A program made the translations under genes and the position numbers. Source: Lactobacillus sp. S2-2 (GTDB lineage: Bacteria; Bacillota; Bacilli; Lactobacillales; Lactobacillaceae). From it: a stretch of DNA of 64,000 nucleotides. Every line of letters starts with the position of its first letter. Position 1 is the stretch's first letter. Of this stretch, positions 28,651 through 39,082 are shown piece by piece. The notes below the pieces were generated by a model. The model was not told the DNA's origin, made no database searches, and saw only the letters and a program-made list of their open reading frames with translations. The stretch is from positions 1 to 64,000 of the forward strand of contig NZ_WWFA01000002.1 of assembly GCF_021698855.1 (NCBI RefSeq). Reading direction: 5' to 3'.

Positions 28651-28683
28651 AAATAAAGCTGGGATTTTCCCAGCTTTATTTAT
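28651..28683. terminator. Terminator after ileS
   Basis: AATAAAGCTGGGA pairs with TCCCAGCTTTATT around a TTT loop. Confidence 0.9.
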
Positions 28684-28699
28684 TGGAAGGAATTAAATT

Positions 28700-28906
28700 A
28701 TGTTAGGTAAAATTGATTCATATGAAAAAAATAAAGGATTTGGATATATTAAAAGTAACTATGGTGAAATGGTATTTTTGCATATTACGGGAATTATTCA
28801 AGGTGATCCAAAAACAATTGAAATCGGACAAGAAGTTCAATTTGTAATTGCAGCAGGAGTAAAGGGACCTCAAGCAGCAAAAGTCAAATTATCAAATTTT
28901 GAATAA
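28700..28906 (+). CDS. Cold-shock-domain protein
   Basis: 68-residue single-domain CSD protein binding single-stranded RNA or DNA. RNP1 reads KGFGYI and RNP2 reads VFLHITG, slightly off the usual KGFGFI and VFVHFSAI, and an extra GEM stretch precedes RNP2. It is thus a divergent member; cold induction cannot be assumed. GGAAGG ribosome site. Confidence 0.85.
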   Translation: MLGKIDSYEKNKGFGYIKSNYGEMVFLHITGIIQGDPKTIEIGQEVQFVIAAGVKGPQAAKVKLSNFE

Positions 28907-28907
28907 A

Positions 28908-28936
28908 TTGCATAATTTATCATTTATCGGTAAAAT
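28908..28936 (+). promoter_or_regulatory. Promoter of nudF
   Basis: TTGCAT, 17-base spacer, TAAAAT, about 30 bases before the nudF start. Confidence 0.6.
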
Positions 28937-28966
28937 TTGAATTAAATAAAAAGTAGGTGATTTTTA

Positions 28967-29515
28967 ATGGATTTAGAAGAAAAGGTAGTATCTTCTGAAG
29001 ATATTTATCAAGGTGCTATTTTAGATGTAAAAAAACAAACCGTTAAATTGTCAAATGGTGAAATTGCACATCGTGAGGTTGTTTATCATTCAAAGTCAGT
29101 AGCAATGTTAGCTTTAACAGAAGATAATAAAATTATTTTAGAGAAGCAATGGCGTGCGCCAGTTGGAAAAGCGATGATTGAAATACCTGCTGGTAAAATG
29201 GATGAAAGAGATAATGAAAATCCAGAAAAAACGTTATCAAGAGAATTAAATGAAGAATTACGTTTGAAATCTGATGATTTTAAATTAATTCATGCAATTT
29301 ATCCATCTGTAGGTTTTACAGACGAATTTATGTATATTTATTTAGTAAAAAATTTAAAACCAGTTGAAAATGATTTAGATCGTGATCAAGGAGAATTTTT
29401 AGAAATTAATGAATATACATTAGATGAAGTCAAACTAATGATTAAAGAAGGTACCATTAACGATGGTAAAACCATTATAGCAATCCAATTTTGGGAATTA
29501 ATGCAAAGTAGGTAA
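28967..29515 (+). CDS. nudF: ADP-ribose pyrophosphatase, Nudix family
   Basis: 182-residue Nudix hydrolase predicted to cleave ADP-ribose to AMP and ribose-5-phosphate. The PAGK and RELNEEL elements of the Nudix box are present (about residues 78-103), but the box is two residues longer than the consensus and its last glycine is replaced by arginine (EELRL). The metal-binding glutamates remain, so activity is likely. AGGTGAT ribosome site. Confidence 0.88.
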   Translation: MDLEEKVVSSEDIYQGAILDVKKQTVKLSNGEIAHREVVYHSKSVAMLALTEDNKIILEKQWRAPVGKAMIEIPAGKMDERDNENPEKTLSRELNEELRLKSDDFKLIHAIYPSVGFTDEFMYIYLVKNLKPVENDLDRDQGEFLEINEYTLDEVKLMIKEGTINDGKTIIAIQFWELMQSR

Positions 29516-29518
29516 TTA

Positions 29519-29725
29519 ATGATGGATGATCAAGAAAATTTAACTAGAGAACAGTACCGAAAAGGAAAAATTAATATTGATAGTGAACATCAACCAGATC
29601 AAATTAATGAAGAAAAACGTAGAGAATTAAAAACAAAAAAATTAAAAAATCGATTAAACATAATAATTATTACACTTGTGGTATTAATTATTTGTGTATT
29701 GTTATTTATGAGATTTGTTAATTAA
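29519..29725 (+). CDS. Small membrane protein of unknown function
   Basis: 68 residues: a charged cytoplasmic part (about 1-45, starting MMDDQENLTREQYRKGK) and one C-terminal membrane segment (about 47-66). It sits between nudF and mtnN with 3 bp and 17 bp gaps, so it is part of that operon. Two adjacent ATGs (29519 and 29522) are possible starts. The function is unknown. Confidence 0.75.
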   Translation: MMDDQENLTREQYRKGKINIDSEHQPDQINEEKRRELKTKKLKNRLNIIIITLVVLIICVLLFMRFVN

Positions 29726-29742
29726 ATTTATGAGGTGAAGTA

Positions 29743-30441
29743 ATGAAAAAATTTGGAATTATTTGTGCAATGGAAGAAGAAATTAAAGAATTAAAAAATA
29801 ATTTATCTGATGTAGTGGAAAAAAATATATCTGGTGTTATTTTTTATGAGGGAAAAATAAATGGACAAACTGTTGTAATTGTAAGATCTGGAATTGGTAA
29901 AGTTGAAGCTGGAATTACTGCCATGATGATGATTACTAATTTTGATATTGATGTTTTAATTCATTCTGGTTCTTCAGCTGGAATTGGAGAAGGATTAGAA
30001 GTTGGTGATATTGTTCTTTCAACTGAAACCGCATATCACGATGTTAATGCAACCGCTGCTGGATATGTATGGGGACAAGTTCCAGACCAACCAGCTCGTT
30101 TTGAAGCTTCTAAAGAATGGGTTCAAAAAATAAAATTAGCATCAGAAGATAAAGGTGTAGAACCTAAAACCGGTTTAATTGTAACTGGGGATCAATTTAT
30201 TGCAGGGCAAGATATGATTAATGAAATTTTAAAGCATTTTCCTGAAGCTAAAGCAGCTGAAATGGAAGGAGCAGCCGTTGGACAAGTTGCTAATCAGTTC
30301 AAAATTCCATATGTAGTTGTTCGTGCAATGTCTGATGTTGGTGATGAAAATGCAAATCAAAGTTTTGATGAATTTATTATTGATGCGGGTAAGAGATCAG
30401 CTCATATTTTATTAGATTTATTTGAAAGTCAATCGAAATAA
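29743..30441 (+). CDS. mtnN: 5'-methylthioadenosine/S-adenosylhomocysteine nucleosidase
   Basis: 232-residue nucleosidase that removes adenine from methylthioadenosine, S-adenosylhomocysteine and 5'-deoxyadenosine. Start MKKFGIICAMEEEI, central SGSSAGIGEGLEVGDIV, TGDQFIA, and the substrate motif MEGAAVGQV with the catalytic aspartate in RAMSDVGDE. Length as for the family. Confidence 0.97.
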   Translation: MKKFGIICAMEEEIKELKNNLSDVVEKNISGVIFYEGKINGQTVVIVRSGIGKVEAGITAMMMITNFDIDVLIHSGSSAGIGEGLEVGDIVLSTETAYHDVNATAAGYVWGQVPDQPARFEASKEWVQKIKLASEDKGVEPKTGLIVTGDQFIAGQDMINEILKHFPEAKAAEMEGAAVGQVANQFKIPYVVVRAMSDVGDENANQSFDEFIIDAGKRSAHILLDLFESQSK

Positions 30442-30459
30442 AAATTAGAAGGTGTTTTT

Positions 30460-31620
30460 TTGAAAAAAGTATATTTAGATAATGCAGCGACAACGCCAGT
30501 TAGTGAATCAGTAATTAAAGAAATTACGGATAAGTTATCTAATTATTATGGTAATGCTTCAACTCTTTATGAGATTGGAAGATCATCGAAGAGTATTTTA
30601 GAAGATGTCAGGATAAAATTAGCTAATAGTATTAATGCAAAAGAAAATGAAATAATTTTTACTAGTGGTGGTACTGAAAGTGATAATAGTGCAATTATTA
30701 AAACTGCAGAAACTAGACAAAATTATGGTAAGCATATTATAACGACTAAAATTGAGCATGAAGCAGTCTTGAAACCAATGAAATATCTTGAAAATCACGG
30801 ATATGAAGTTTCTTATTTAGATGTTGATTCTAATGGAAATATTTCTATTGAAGACTTAAAGAATAATTTACGTGAAGATACAATTTTGGTTTCTATTATG
30901 ATGGGTAATAATGAAGTTGGAGTACAAAATCCAATTCATGAAATTGGTGAACTATTAAAAGATCATCAAGCATATTTTCATACTGATGCAGTTCAAGCTT
31001 ATGGATTAAAAGATATAGATGTTAATCGTGACAATATCGATTTATTATCAACTTCTGCACATAAAATTAACGGGCCCAAAATGACTGGATTTTTATTCAA
31101 AAGAGAAACAATTAAACTTAATAGTTTTGTTCTTGGAGGTGATCAAGAGCAAAAAAGAAGAGCTGGAACAGAGAATATTCCAAGTATTGCAGGTTTTGGT
31201 GTTGCAGTTAATAGTTTAACTAAAGATGAGAAAGAAAAAAGAATTACTAAGTATAACTCATTTAGGGAAAAAATTCTTACAGAATTAAATAATAATAATA
31301 TTGAATATGAAATCAATGGACCAAAAACAGAGCCTAGGTTAGAACATATTCTAAATATTTGGATTAAAGGGATTCCAACTGATTTGTTACAAATGAATTT
31401 AGATTTAGATGGAGTTGCAATTGCAGGTGGTTCTGCATGTACAGCTGGAAGTTTAGAACCATCTCATGTTTTATCTGCAATGTTTCCAACTAACCCTAAT
31501 CGCGTTAATGAGTCAATTAGAATTAGTTTTGGATCTTTTACTAGTGAAGATGATATTGATTTATTTATTGAAAGAATTGTCAAAGTTTATAATCGATTAA
31601 ATAAGAATAGGAGAGATTAA
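30460..31620 (+). CDS. Cysteine desulfurase (NifS/IscS type, MnmA partner)
   Basis: 386-residue PLP enzyme releasing sulfur from cysteine. VYLDNAATTP start, TGG-type TSGGTESDN, HTDAVQAYG, SAHKINGPK with the PLP lysine, and GGSACTAGS carrying the persulfide cysteine. TTG start after AGAAGG. With DUF1831 and mnmA next door it corresponds to B. subtilis YrvO, the dedicated sulfur donor for tRNA 2-thiouridine. Confidence 0.95.
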   Translation: MKKVYLDNAATTPVSESVIKEITDKLSNYYGNASTLYEIGRSSKSILEDVRIKLANSINAKENEIIFTSGGTESDNSAIIKTAETRQNYGKHIITTKIEHEAVLKPMKYLENHGYEVSYLDVDSNGNISIEDLKNNLREDTILVSIMMGNNEVGVQNPIHEIGELLKDHQAYFHTDAVQAYGLKDIDVNRDNIDLLSTSAHKINGPKMTGFLFKRETIKLNSFVLGGDQEQKRRAGTENIPSIAGFGVAVNSLTKDEKEKRITKYNSFREKILTELNNNNIEYEINGPKTEPRLEHILNIWIKGIPTDLLQMNLDLDGVAIAGGSACTAGSLEPSHVLSAMFPTNPNRVNESIRISFGSFTSEDDIDLFIERIVKVYNRLNKNRRD

Positions 31621-31621
31621 C

Positions 31622-31966
31622 ATGGCATTTTCTAAGGAAATTAAATTAAAAGGAGATATTAATAATTACGAATTATCTCCTGAAATAAAAAAATACACAC
31701 TAAGAGACTTAGGATTTACTACAACTAAATTAGGTAATTTTGTTTATAAAATTAATTTAGATCCCAATTCTCCATTTAATTCAAATAGTATTAAATTAAA
31801 AATAACAGTTAATGATGATCTAACAGCATTTAAAATGGCAATTTTAGATAGTAAAGAATTAAAAGAAGTAGATATTTTTAATAATGATAAATTTAATAAA
31901 ATTAAGGAACAACTAGATTTTAATTTAGAAAATATGATTACTAGAAAAGTTATTGTAAAAAAATAG
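31622..31966 (+). CDS. DUF1831 protein
   Basis: 114-residue soluble protein starting MAFSKEIKLKGD, with the YELSPEIKKYTLRDLGF stretch typical of DUF1831 in lactobacilli. It lies between the cysteine desulfurase and mnmA, which suggests a role in sulfur transfer or tRNA thiolation, but none is proven. One base after the previous stop, so co-translated. Confidence 0.85.
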   Translation: MAFSKEIKLKGDINNYELSPEIKKYTLRDLGFTTTKLGNFVYKINLDPNSPFNSNSIKLKITVNDDLTAFKMAILDSKELKEVDIFNNDKFNKIKEQLDFNLENMITRKVIVKK

Positions 31967-31986
31967 CTCCGGGTGTTTCTTTTAGC

Positions 31987-32016
31987 TTGCATTTATTACT
32001 ATTTGTAAGTTAATAT
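31987..32016 (+). promoter_or_regulatory. Possible promoter of mnmA
   Basis: TTGCAT, 18-base spacer, TAATAT, followed by a 60-base leader with a short AGATTC/GAATCT palindrome (32049-32063) before the ribosome site. mnmA may thus be transcribed separately from the desulfurase gene. Confidence 0.4.
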
Positions 32017-32022
32017 ATTTAG

Positions 32023-33204
<1,182 letters not shown>

Positions 33205-33212
33205 TAAATAAT

Positions 33213-33246
33213 AAAAAGCTAGGCATTAAATGCCTAGCTTTTTTTG
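33213..33246. terminator. Terminator after mnmA
   Basis: AAAAAGCTAGGCATT pairs with AATGCCTAGCTTTTT. Confidence 0.92.
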
Positions 33247-33272
33247 AAAAAAGATTGATAAACTGGCATAAT
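33244..33272 (+). promoter_or_regulatory. Promoter of the pgm-like/TPR/recD2 operon
   Basis: TTGAAA, 17-base spacer, CATAAT with an extended TGG, starting at the end of the mnmA terminator and 38 bases before the start codon. Confidence 0.6.
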
Positions 33273-33309
33273 AGACTTAATAACTGCTCAATAATGGAGG
33301 AATAAATTT

Positions 33310-33966
33310 TTGAAATTTTATTTTGTGCGACACGGTAAAACTGAATGGAATCTCGAAGGAAGATACCAAGGTTCTGGTGGTGATTCACCATTACTTGAAC
33401 AGAGTTATCAAGAAATTAAAGAAGTAGGTAAATATTTATCAAATGTGAAATTTGAACATATTTATTCAAGTCCAATTAAAAGGACAATGCTTACTTCATT
33501 TGGTATTAAAAGTAAATTAAAACATAAAGTATCAATTTCTTTTGATAGTAGATTAAAAGAATTTAATTTAGGTAAACTTGAAGGAATGAAATTTGAAGAT
33601 GCAAAACAAATTTATCCGGAAAGTTATATTAATTTTCGTGAACATCCTGATTTATTTAATCCAATCGATATTGAAGGAGAATCCTATTCAAATGTAATTA
33701 ATCGTATGAATAATGCGATTAGTCAATATGCTATGTATCATGATAATGATAGTAATATTTTGATTGTGAGTCATGGAGCGGCATTAAATGCGATTATAAA
33801 TACAATTCTAGGGATTCCAATGAAGGATTTAAGAGCTAAGGGTGGAATTGCTAATACTAGTACAACAATTTTGGAAACTAACGATGATGGACAAACATTT
33901 AAATTAGTTGACTGGAATAATACAAGTTATTTAAATAAAAAGTTAGATAAAACAGATTTAATTTAA
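33310..33966 (+). CDS. Histidine phosphatase (phosphoglycerate mutase) family protein
   Basis: 218-residue protein starting FYFVRHGKTEWNLEGRYQG, where RHG holds the phospho-accepting histidine. The second conserved histidine is in IVSHGAALNAII. It resembles the broad cofactor-dependent phosphatases rather than glycolytic GpmA; the substrate is unknown. TTG start 9 bases after GGAGG. First gene of an operon with the TPR and recD2 genes. Confidence 0.88.
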   Translation: MKFYFVRHGKTEWNLEGRYQGSGGDSPLLEQSYQEIKEVGKYLSNVKFEHIYSSPIKRTMLTSFGIKSKLKHKVSISFDSRLKEFNLGKLEGMKFEDAKQIYPESYINFREHPDLFNPIDIEGESYSNVINRMNNAISQYAMYHDNDSNILIVSHGAALNAIINTILGIPMKDLRAKGGIANTSTTILETNDDGQTFKLVDWNNTSYLNKKLDKTDLI

Positions 33967-33979
33967 TGGAGGATTAATA

Positions 33980-34657
33980 ATGTCTGATAATAAACGTGAA
34001 GAAATCCAAAAAGAAGCAGAGGCCAATTTGCATAAATTAATTAAAGCGATTAATGAAAAGCCCGATAATTATGAGGCTTATTATGAACTTAGTTCTCTTT
34101 TAATTAAATTACAAAACTTTACTCAAGCAGAAGAATTATTAATGAAAGCACTTGGTATGTTTGCAGACACTAATAAAAAAGCAAAAGATTTATTAACTTA
34201 TGGATTAGGGAATGTTTATTATTCAGCTGGTGAATATGAAAAAGCGATTAAACAGTTTACTGAAGTTAAAGATAAAGAATTAAAAACGGATTCTTATATA
34301 ATGATGGCACAAAGCTATATAGCTAAAAGTGACTACAAACGTGCATTAGTTTTTTTATTAACAGCAAAAGACTATCGTAAGCAAGATCCAGAAATTAATC
34401 AAATGTTAGGAGAAAGTTTATTAGCATTAGGTGATTTTAAGCAATCTGCTGAATTTTATGATCAAATTTTAAATTATGATCCTAATAATGGAAAGGCTAA
34501 TTTTGATCGAGGATTAGTAGCGATGGTATTAGGTGAACATTATGCAAATTATTTTTCTAAGGCAGAAAAATATGATAAAGATAATTATGATCGTAAGCAA
34601 AGTAGAATTCAGGATATTGAAAAACTAATGAAAGACAAACAGGATAAAGAAAGCTAG
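33980..34657 (+). CDS. TPR-repeat protein
   Basis: 225-residue soluble protein with about four to five tetratricopeptide repeats (for example NYEAYYELSSLLIKLQNFTQAEELL and DLLTYGLGNVYYSAGEYEKAI). A protein-protein interaction scaffold of unknown partner. It is conserved just upstream of recD2 in lactobacilli, 11 bp before it here. Confidence 0.88.
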   Translation: MSDNKREEIQKEAEANLHKLIKAINEKPDNYEAYYELSSLLIKLQNFTQAEELLMKALGMFADTNKKAKDLLTYGLGNVYYSAGEYEKAIKQFTEVKDKELKTDSYIMMAQSYIAKSDYKRALVFLLTAKDYRKQDPEINQMLGESLLALGDFKQSAEFYDQILNYDPNNGKANFDRGLVAMVLGEHYANYFSKAEKYDKDNYDRKQSRIQDIEKLMKDKQDKES

Positions 34658-34668
34658 GAGCATATGTA

Positions 34669-37065
34669 ATGAGTCAAAACATTGATTTATTTCAAGATGA
34701 TCAAAATGAAGGAAATCATCAATATATAGTTGGTAAATTAAAAATGATTTTCTTTGAGAGTAATGACAATTTTTATAAAGTTATGTTAGTTACCGTTAGT
34801 GAAAGTTCATTTTCATGGAATGAAGAAGAAATTGTGGTTACTGGTAATTTTGCAGATATTGAAGAAGAAGTCAGTTATAAATTTATTGGATCAGTTGTTG
34901 ATCATCCAAAATATGGTCAACAATTTCAATCGATTAATTATCAAAGAGAAACTCCAACTTCAAAAAAAGGATTTATTAGTTATTTATCAGGAGAAGAATT
35001 CAAAGGAATTGGCGAAAAAACTGCTGAAAAAATATATGATGAGCTTGGTTCTGATGCTATAAACAAGATGTTAGATGATAAGACCATTTTATGTAAAATA
35101 GGTTTAAAACAAAAGCAGATTAGTACAATTAATGATGTAATAAGTAAAAATAATGGTGTTGAACAAACAATTGTTGGATTAAATAGTTATGGATTTAGCA
35201 GCAATATGGCGGGACGAATATTTAAAGAGTATCAAGATAACGCTTTAAAAACAATTCAAGAAAATCCTTATAAATTGGTTGAAGATATTGATGGGATTAG
35301 CTTTAAAAAAGCGGATCAAGTAGCAGTAGAAGTAGGAATTGGTAAACATTCTAGTGGAAGAATTAGAGCAGCTATTCTAACTGGGTTACAACAATTATCG
35401 ACTAGGGATGGTAATACTTATGCAACTTCTGATAACTTAGTTAAAATCACTGAAGATTTGTTGAATTTTAATAATCAAGAACTATCCGGTGAAGAAATTG
35501 GACAGCAATTGATTGAACTAGCTAAAGATGAAAAAATAATTGTTAAAAATAAAAATATTTATTTAAAAAAATTATATGATGCAGAAGTAATAATTGCACA
35601 AAGTATTAAGAGAATTAAAACTGATGATGTAGAAATAAAAGATGACGATTTAAAATTATCAATTAATAAAGTAGGACAAGAATTAAATATTGATTATGAT
35701 GAATCACAACAAGATGCCATTTTTAAAGCGATTAGTAATTCAATGTTTTTATTAACTGGTGGTCCAGGAACTGGTAAAACAACGATAATAAATGGAATTG
35801 TAAAAACATATGCCAAATTAAATAATTTATCTTTAGATATTAATAGTTATAAAGAAAAACCATTTCCAATTCTTTTAGCTGCACCAACGGGAAGAGCAGC
35901 AAAAAGAATGAGTGAATCAACTGGATTACCAGCTTCAACAATTCATCGTTTATTGGGATTAAATCGAAATGATGATGAACCAGTAAATGATTTAGATGGT
36001 GATATTTTAATTATTGATGAAATGTCTATGATAGATACTCCTCTTTTTAAAATGTTGTTAGAATCTATTCCAAGACATATGAAAGTAATTATGGTTGGCG
36101 ATAAAGATCAGTTGCCATCGGTAGGTCCAGGACAAGTTTTTCATGACTTATTAGAATCAGATTTAATTGTTTCAAAAGAATTAGATCAAATACATCGTCA
36201 AGAAGAAACATCGACAATTATTAGATTAGCTCATTCGATAAAAGATGGAAGGTTACCTGATGATTTTTATCAAAATCAACCTGATCGGAGTTTTATTAAA
36301 TGTAATGCTAATCAAATTGAATCAGTAATTAAACAAGTTGTTGCTAGAGCAAAACAAAAAGGATTTAATTCAAGTGATATTCAAATATTAGCACCAATGT
36401 ATCGTGGATCTGCTGGAATTAATAACTTAAACAAAATTGTTCAAGACATTATGAATCCAAAAACTAATGATAAACAAAAAGAAATTGAGTATAATAATAT
36501 TAAATATCGTATTGGTGATAAGGTATTACAACTAGTAAATAGTCCAGAAGATAATGTTTTTAATGGTGATATTGGTAAAATTGTAGGAATTGAATATGGT
36601 AAAAATCAAAAAAAATATGAAGATAAGTTAACAATTGCTTTTGATCAAACAGAAGTTGTATATTCTAGAAAAGATTTTAATAATTTAACTTTAGCTTATT
36701 GTACATCAATTCATAAAGCACAAGGAAGCGAATTTAAATTAGTAATAATGCCAGTTTTGCCACAATATCGAAGAATGTTAAAAAAGAATTTATTGTATAC
36801 TGGAATTACTAGAGCGTCATCAATGTTAATTTTATTAGGAGATCCTAATTCTATTTCTGAAAGTGTTAAGAGTGAATCTGATAATCGGTTAACGACTTTA
36901 AGGCAAAGATTATTTGAAGTATTTGATAAACAACCTTCTGAAGAAAAGATTATTAAAAATGATAATTTAAATAATACAAATGACTACATTTTAACAGAAA
37001 CAAAAATTTTAAATAATGAAATTGATCCTATGATTGGAATGGATAATGTTCGTTTAAATTATTAA
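34669..37065 (+). CDS. recD2: ATP-dependent DNA helicase RecD2
   Basis: 798-residue SF1B 5'-3' helicase of the RecD2 type, which works without RecBC in replication-fork and repair processes. N-terminal OB-like region, helix-hairpin-helix part (about residues 100-220), Walker A GGPGTGKTT (364-372), LIIDEMSMID as motif II and the C-terminal AYCTSIHKAQGSEF motif. Length is typical. Confidence 0.96.
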   Translation: MSQNIDLFQDDQNEGNHQYIVGKLKMIFFESNDNFYKVMLVTVSESSFSWNEEEIVVTGNFADIEEEVSYKFIGSVVDHPKYGQQFQSINYQRETPTSKKGFISYLSGEEFKGIGEKTAEKIYDELGSDAINKMLDDKTILCKIGLKQKQISTINDVISKNNGVEQTIVGLNSYGFSSNMAGRIFKEYQDNALKTIQENPYKLVEDIDGISFKKADQVAVEVGIGKHSSGRIRAAILTGLQQLSTRDGNTYATSDNLVKITEDLLNFNNQELSGEEIGQQLIELAKDEKIIVKNKNIYLKKLYDAEVIIAQSIKRIKTDDVEIKDDDLKLSINKVGQELNIDYDESQQDAIFKAISNSMFLLTGGPGTGKTTIINGIVKTYAKLNNLSLDINSYKEKPFPILLAAPTGRAAKRMSESTGLPASTIHRLLGLNRNDDEPVNDLDGDILIIDEMSMIDTPLFKMLLESIPRHMKVIMVGDKDQLPSVGPGQVFHDLLESDLIVSKELDQIHRQEETSTIIRLAHSIKDGRLPDDFYQNQPDRSFIKCNANQIESVIKQVVARAKQKGFNSSDIQILAPMYRGSAGINNLNKIVQDIMNPKTNDKQKEIEYNNIKYRIGDKVLQLVNSPEDNVFNGDIGKIVGIEYGKNQKKYEDKLTIAFDQTEVVYSRKDFNNLTLAYCTSIHKAQGSEFKLVIMPVLPQYRRMLKKNLLYTGITRASSMLILLGDPNSISESVKSESDNRLTTLRQRLFEVFDKQPSEEKIIKNDNLNNTNDYILTETKILNNEIDPMIGMDNVRLNY

Positions 37066-37085
37066 TATAAGGGAGTTAGCATTCA

Positions 37086-38030
37086 ATGCCAAATCAAAAA
37101 GTAAAATTGTTTTCACTAAGTTCAAATAAAGAATTAGTTGAAAAAATTTCTAATGAATTAAATGTTCCAATTGGTAAATCAACAGTTAAACATTTTAGTG
37201 ATGGAGAAATTCAAATTTCAGTTGATGAAAGTATTCGTGGGGATGATATTTATGTTGTTCAATCATTATCTGATCCAGTTAATACTAATTTGATGGAATT
37301 AATTATTATGGTTGATGCAATTCGTAGAACCAGTGCAGGAACAATTAACGTTGTGATTCCATATTATGGTTATTCAAGATCTGATCGTAAAGCACGTTCT
37401 AGAGAACCAATTATTTCTAAAATGATTGCTTCATTTATCGAAATGCAAAGAGTTGATCGAGTTATTACACTTGATTTACATGCAACACAAATTCAAGGAT
37501 TTTTCAATATTCCAGTGGACCATTTAAAACCAACTAATCTTTTTATTGAATATTTTAAAGATAATGGTTTATTAGATAATACTGTAATCGTTTCTCCAGA
37601 TCATACAACAGTAAACCGAGCTCGATTATTTGCTGATCGTTTGAAATTGCCCATTGCAATTGTTGATAATCGTAATCCTGATGATGAAACTAATATTCCA
37701 GATTCAGTTATCGGGGATGTTAAAGATAAAAATGTTATAATAACAGATGATATGATTGTTACTGGTAAAAAATTAGATATTTCAGCAAAAGCTCTAAAAA
37801 AAGCAGGTGCAAAAAATATTTATGTTAGTGCTACTCATCCTGTTTTCGCAGATGGAGCAATTGAAAGATTAAACAATTCACCAATTAACAAAATTATCGT
37901 TTCTGACTCAATTAATATAAAAACGAATCAAGATACTTCAAAAATTGATGTTGTTTCAGTTGGAAGTTTATTTGGAAAAGCAATTGATTTAATTGAAAAT
38001 AATAAATCAACCGGTAAATTATTTAAATAA
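37086..38030 (+). CDS. Ribose-phosphate pyrophosphokinase, divergent paralogue
   Basis: 314-residue PRPP synthase-family protein, full length. FSDGEIQISV, the flexible ATP loop YGYSRSDRKARSREP and DLHATQIQGFF are well kept. The usual HGGVTRAR is changed to HTTVNRAR (residues 173-180), and the PRPP loop, normally DDxIDTAGT, reads DDMIVTGKK (221-229). The loop Asp-Thr-x-Gly-Thr that grips the ribose-5-phosphate is thus lost. Lactobacilli often carry two prs genes; this looks like the second one and may be regulatory or of altered activity. 20 bp after recD2. Confidence 0.85.
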   Translation: MPNQKVKLFSLSSNKELVEKISNELNVPIGKSTVKHFSDGEIQISVDESIRGDDIYVVQSLSDPVNTNLMELIIMVDAIRRTSAGTINVVIPYYGYSRSDRKARSREPIISKMIASFIEMQRVDRVITLDLHATQIQGFFNIPVDHLKPTNLFIEYFKDNGLLDNTVIVSPDHTTVNRARLFADRLKLPIAIVDNRNPDDETNIPDSVIGDVKDKNVIITDDMIVTGKKLDISAKALKKAGAKNIYVSATHPVFADGAIERLNNSPINKIIVSDSINIKTNQDTSKIDVVSVGSLFGKAIDLIENNKSTGKLFK

Positions 38031-38053
38031 GATTTAGAAGGGATGATTATATA

Positions 38054-39046
38054 ATGTATAAAGCAAGTGATCAAAGATATGATGATATGTTAGTTAGAAG
38101 AGCTGGAAATACAGGATTACAATTACCAGCTATTTCGTTTGGAACTTGGCACAGTTTTGGTGATGATGCTAACTTTAAAGATAGTGAAGAAGTGATGCTT
38201 CACGCTTTTGATAAAGGAATCTTTAGTTTTGATTTAGCTAATAATTATGGGCCTGGATCAGGTGCAGCCGAAAGAATGTTTGGTCAAGTTTATAGACAAG
38301 ATTTAAAACCATATCGTGATGAATTAATTATAACCACTAAGGCAGGATTTCATATGTGGCCAGGTGTATATGGTAACTTTTCTTCTAAAAAGACTTTAGT
38401 AGCTGCTTTAGATAGAAGCTTAGAAAAAATGGGATTGGATTATGTTGATATTTATTATAGTCATCGATTCGATCCAAACACTAATTTAGAAGAAACTGCA
38501 GAAGCACTTGATCAAATTGTTAAATCTGGTAAAGCACTTTATATTGGAATTTCAAATTATGATGGTGAACAAACACGTAAGATGATTGATTTATTTAATG
38601 AAAAGCATACACCTTTTGTTGTCAATCAAAGTTCTTATAATATGTTAAATAGAACTGCTGAAAATGATGGTACAATTGATGAGCTTTCAAATAATGGAAA
38701 TGGATTTGTGCCATATGGACCATTAGCCGAAGGTTTATTAACAAGTAAATACTTAGATGGTATTCCAGATGATATTAAAATTCATCCAACGAACGATGGT
38801 ATTTTCAATGAAGGTAAAGATGTTGTAGTTCAAAGAATTAATCAATTGAATGATATTGCTAATAATAGAAATCAAAGTTTAGCTCAAATGTCTATTTCTT
38901 GGTTATTGAATAATCCAGTAGTGACAAGTATTGTTACTGGAGCTTCAACCGTTGATCATTTAGATAATAATTTAGATGCTTTAAATAATTTAGAATTTTC
39001 ATCAGAAGAATTAAAAATGATTGATGAGATTACTAAAGGTAAATAA
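38054..39046 (+). CDS. Aldo/keto reductase, YghZ (L-glyceraldehyde 3-phosphate reductase) type
   Basis: 330-residue NADPH-dependent AKR. FDLANNYGPGSGAAE holds the catalytic Asp and Tyr, TTKAG the lysine and YYSHR the histidine of the tetrad; GNTGLQLPAISFGTW and the C-terminal SIVTGAS nucleotide motif are present. The substrate is inferred from family likeness only. 23 bp after the PRPP gene, with a terminator after it. Confidence 0.9.
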   Translation: MYKASDQRYDDMLVRRAGNTGLQLPAISFGTWHSFGDDANFKDSEEVMLHAFDKGIFSFDLANNYGPGSGAAERMFGQVYRQDLKPYRDELIITTKAGFHMWPGVYGNFSSKKTLVAALDRSLEKMGLDYVDIYYSHRFDPNTNLEETAEALDQIVKSGKALYIGISNYDGEQTRKMIDLFNEKHTPFVVNQSSYNMLNRTAENDGTIDELSNNGNGFVPYGPLAEGLLTSKYLDGIPDDIKIHPTNDGIFNEGKDVVVQRINQLNDIANNRNQSLAQMSISWLLNNPVVTSIVTGASTVDHLDNNLDALNNLEFSSEELKMIDEITKGK

Positions 39047-39082
39047 AAAAGAAAGAAGTATTTTAATACTTCTTTCTTTTTT
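39045..39082. terminator. Bidirectional terminator aldo/keto reductase / lipid kinase
   Basis: AAAAAAGAAAGAAGTATT pairs with AATACTTCTTTCTTTTTT between convergent genes. Confidence 0.92.
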
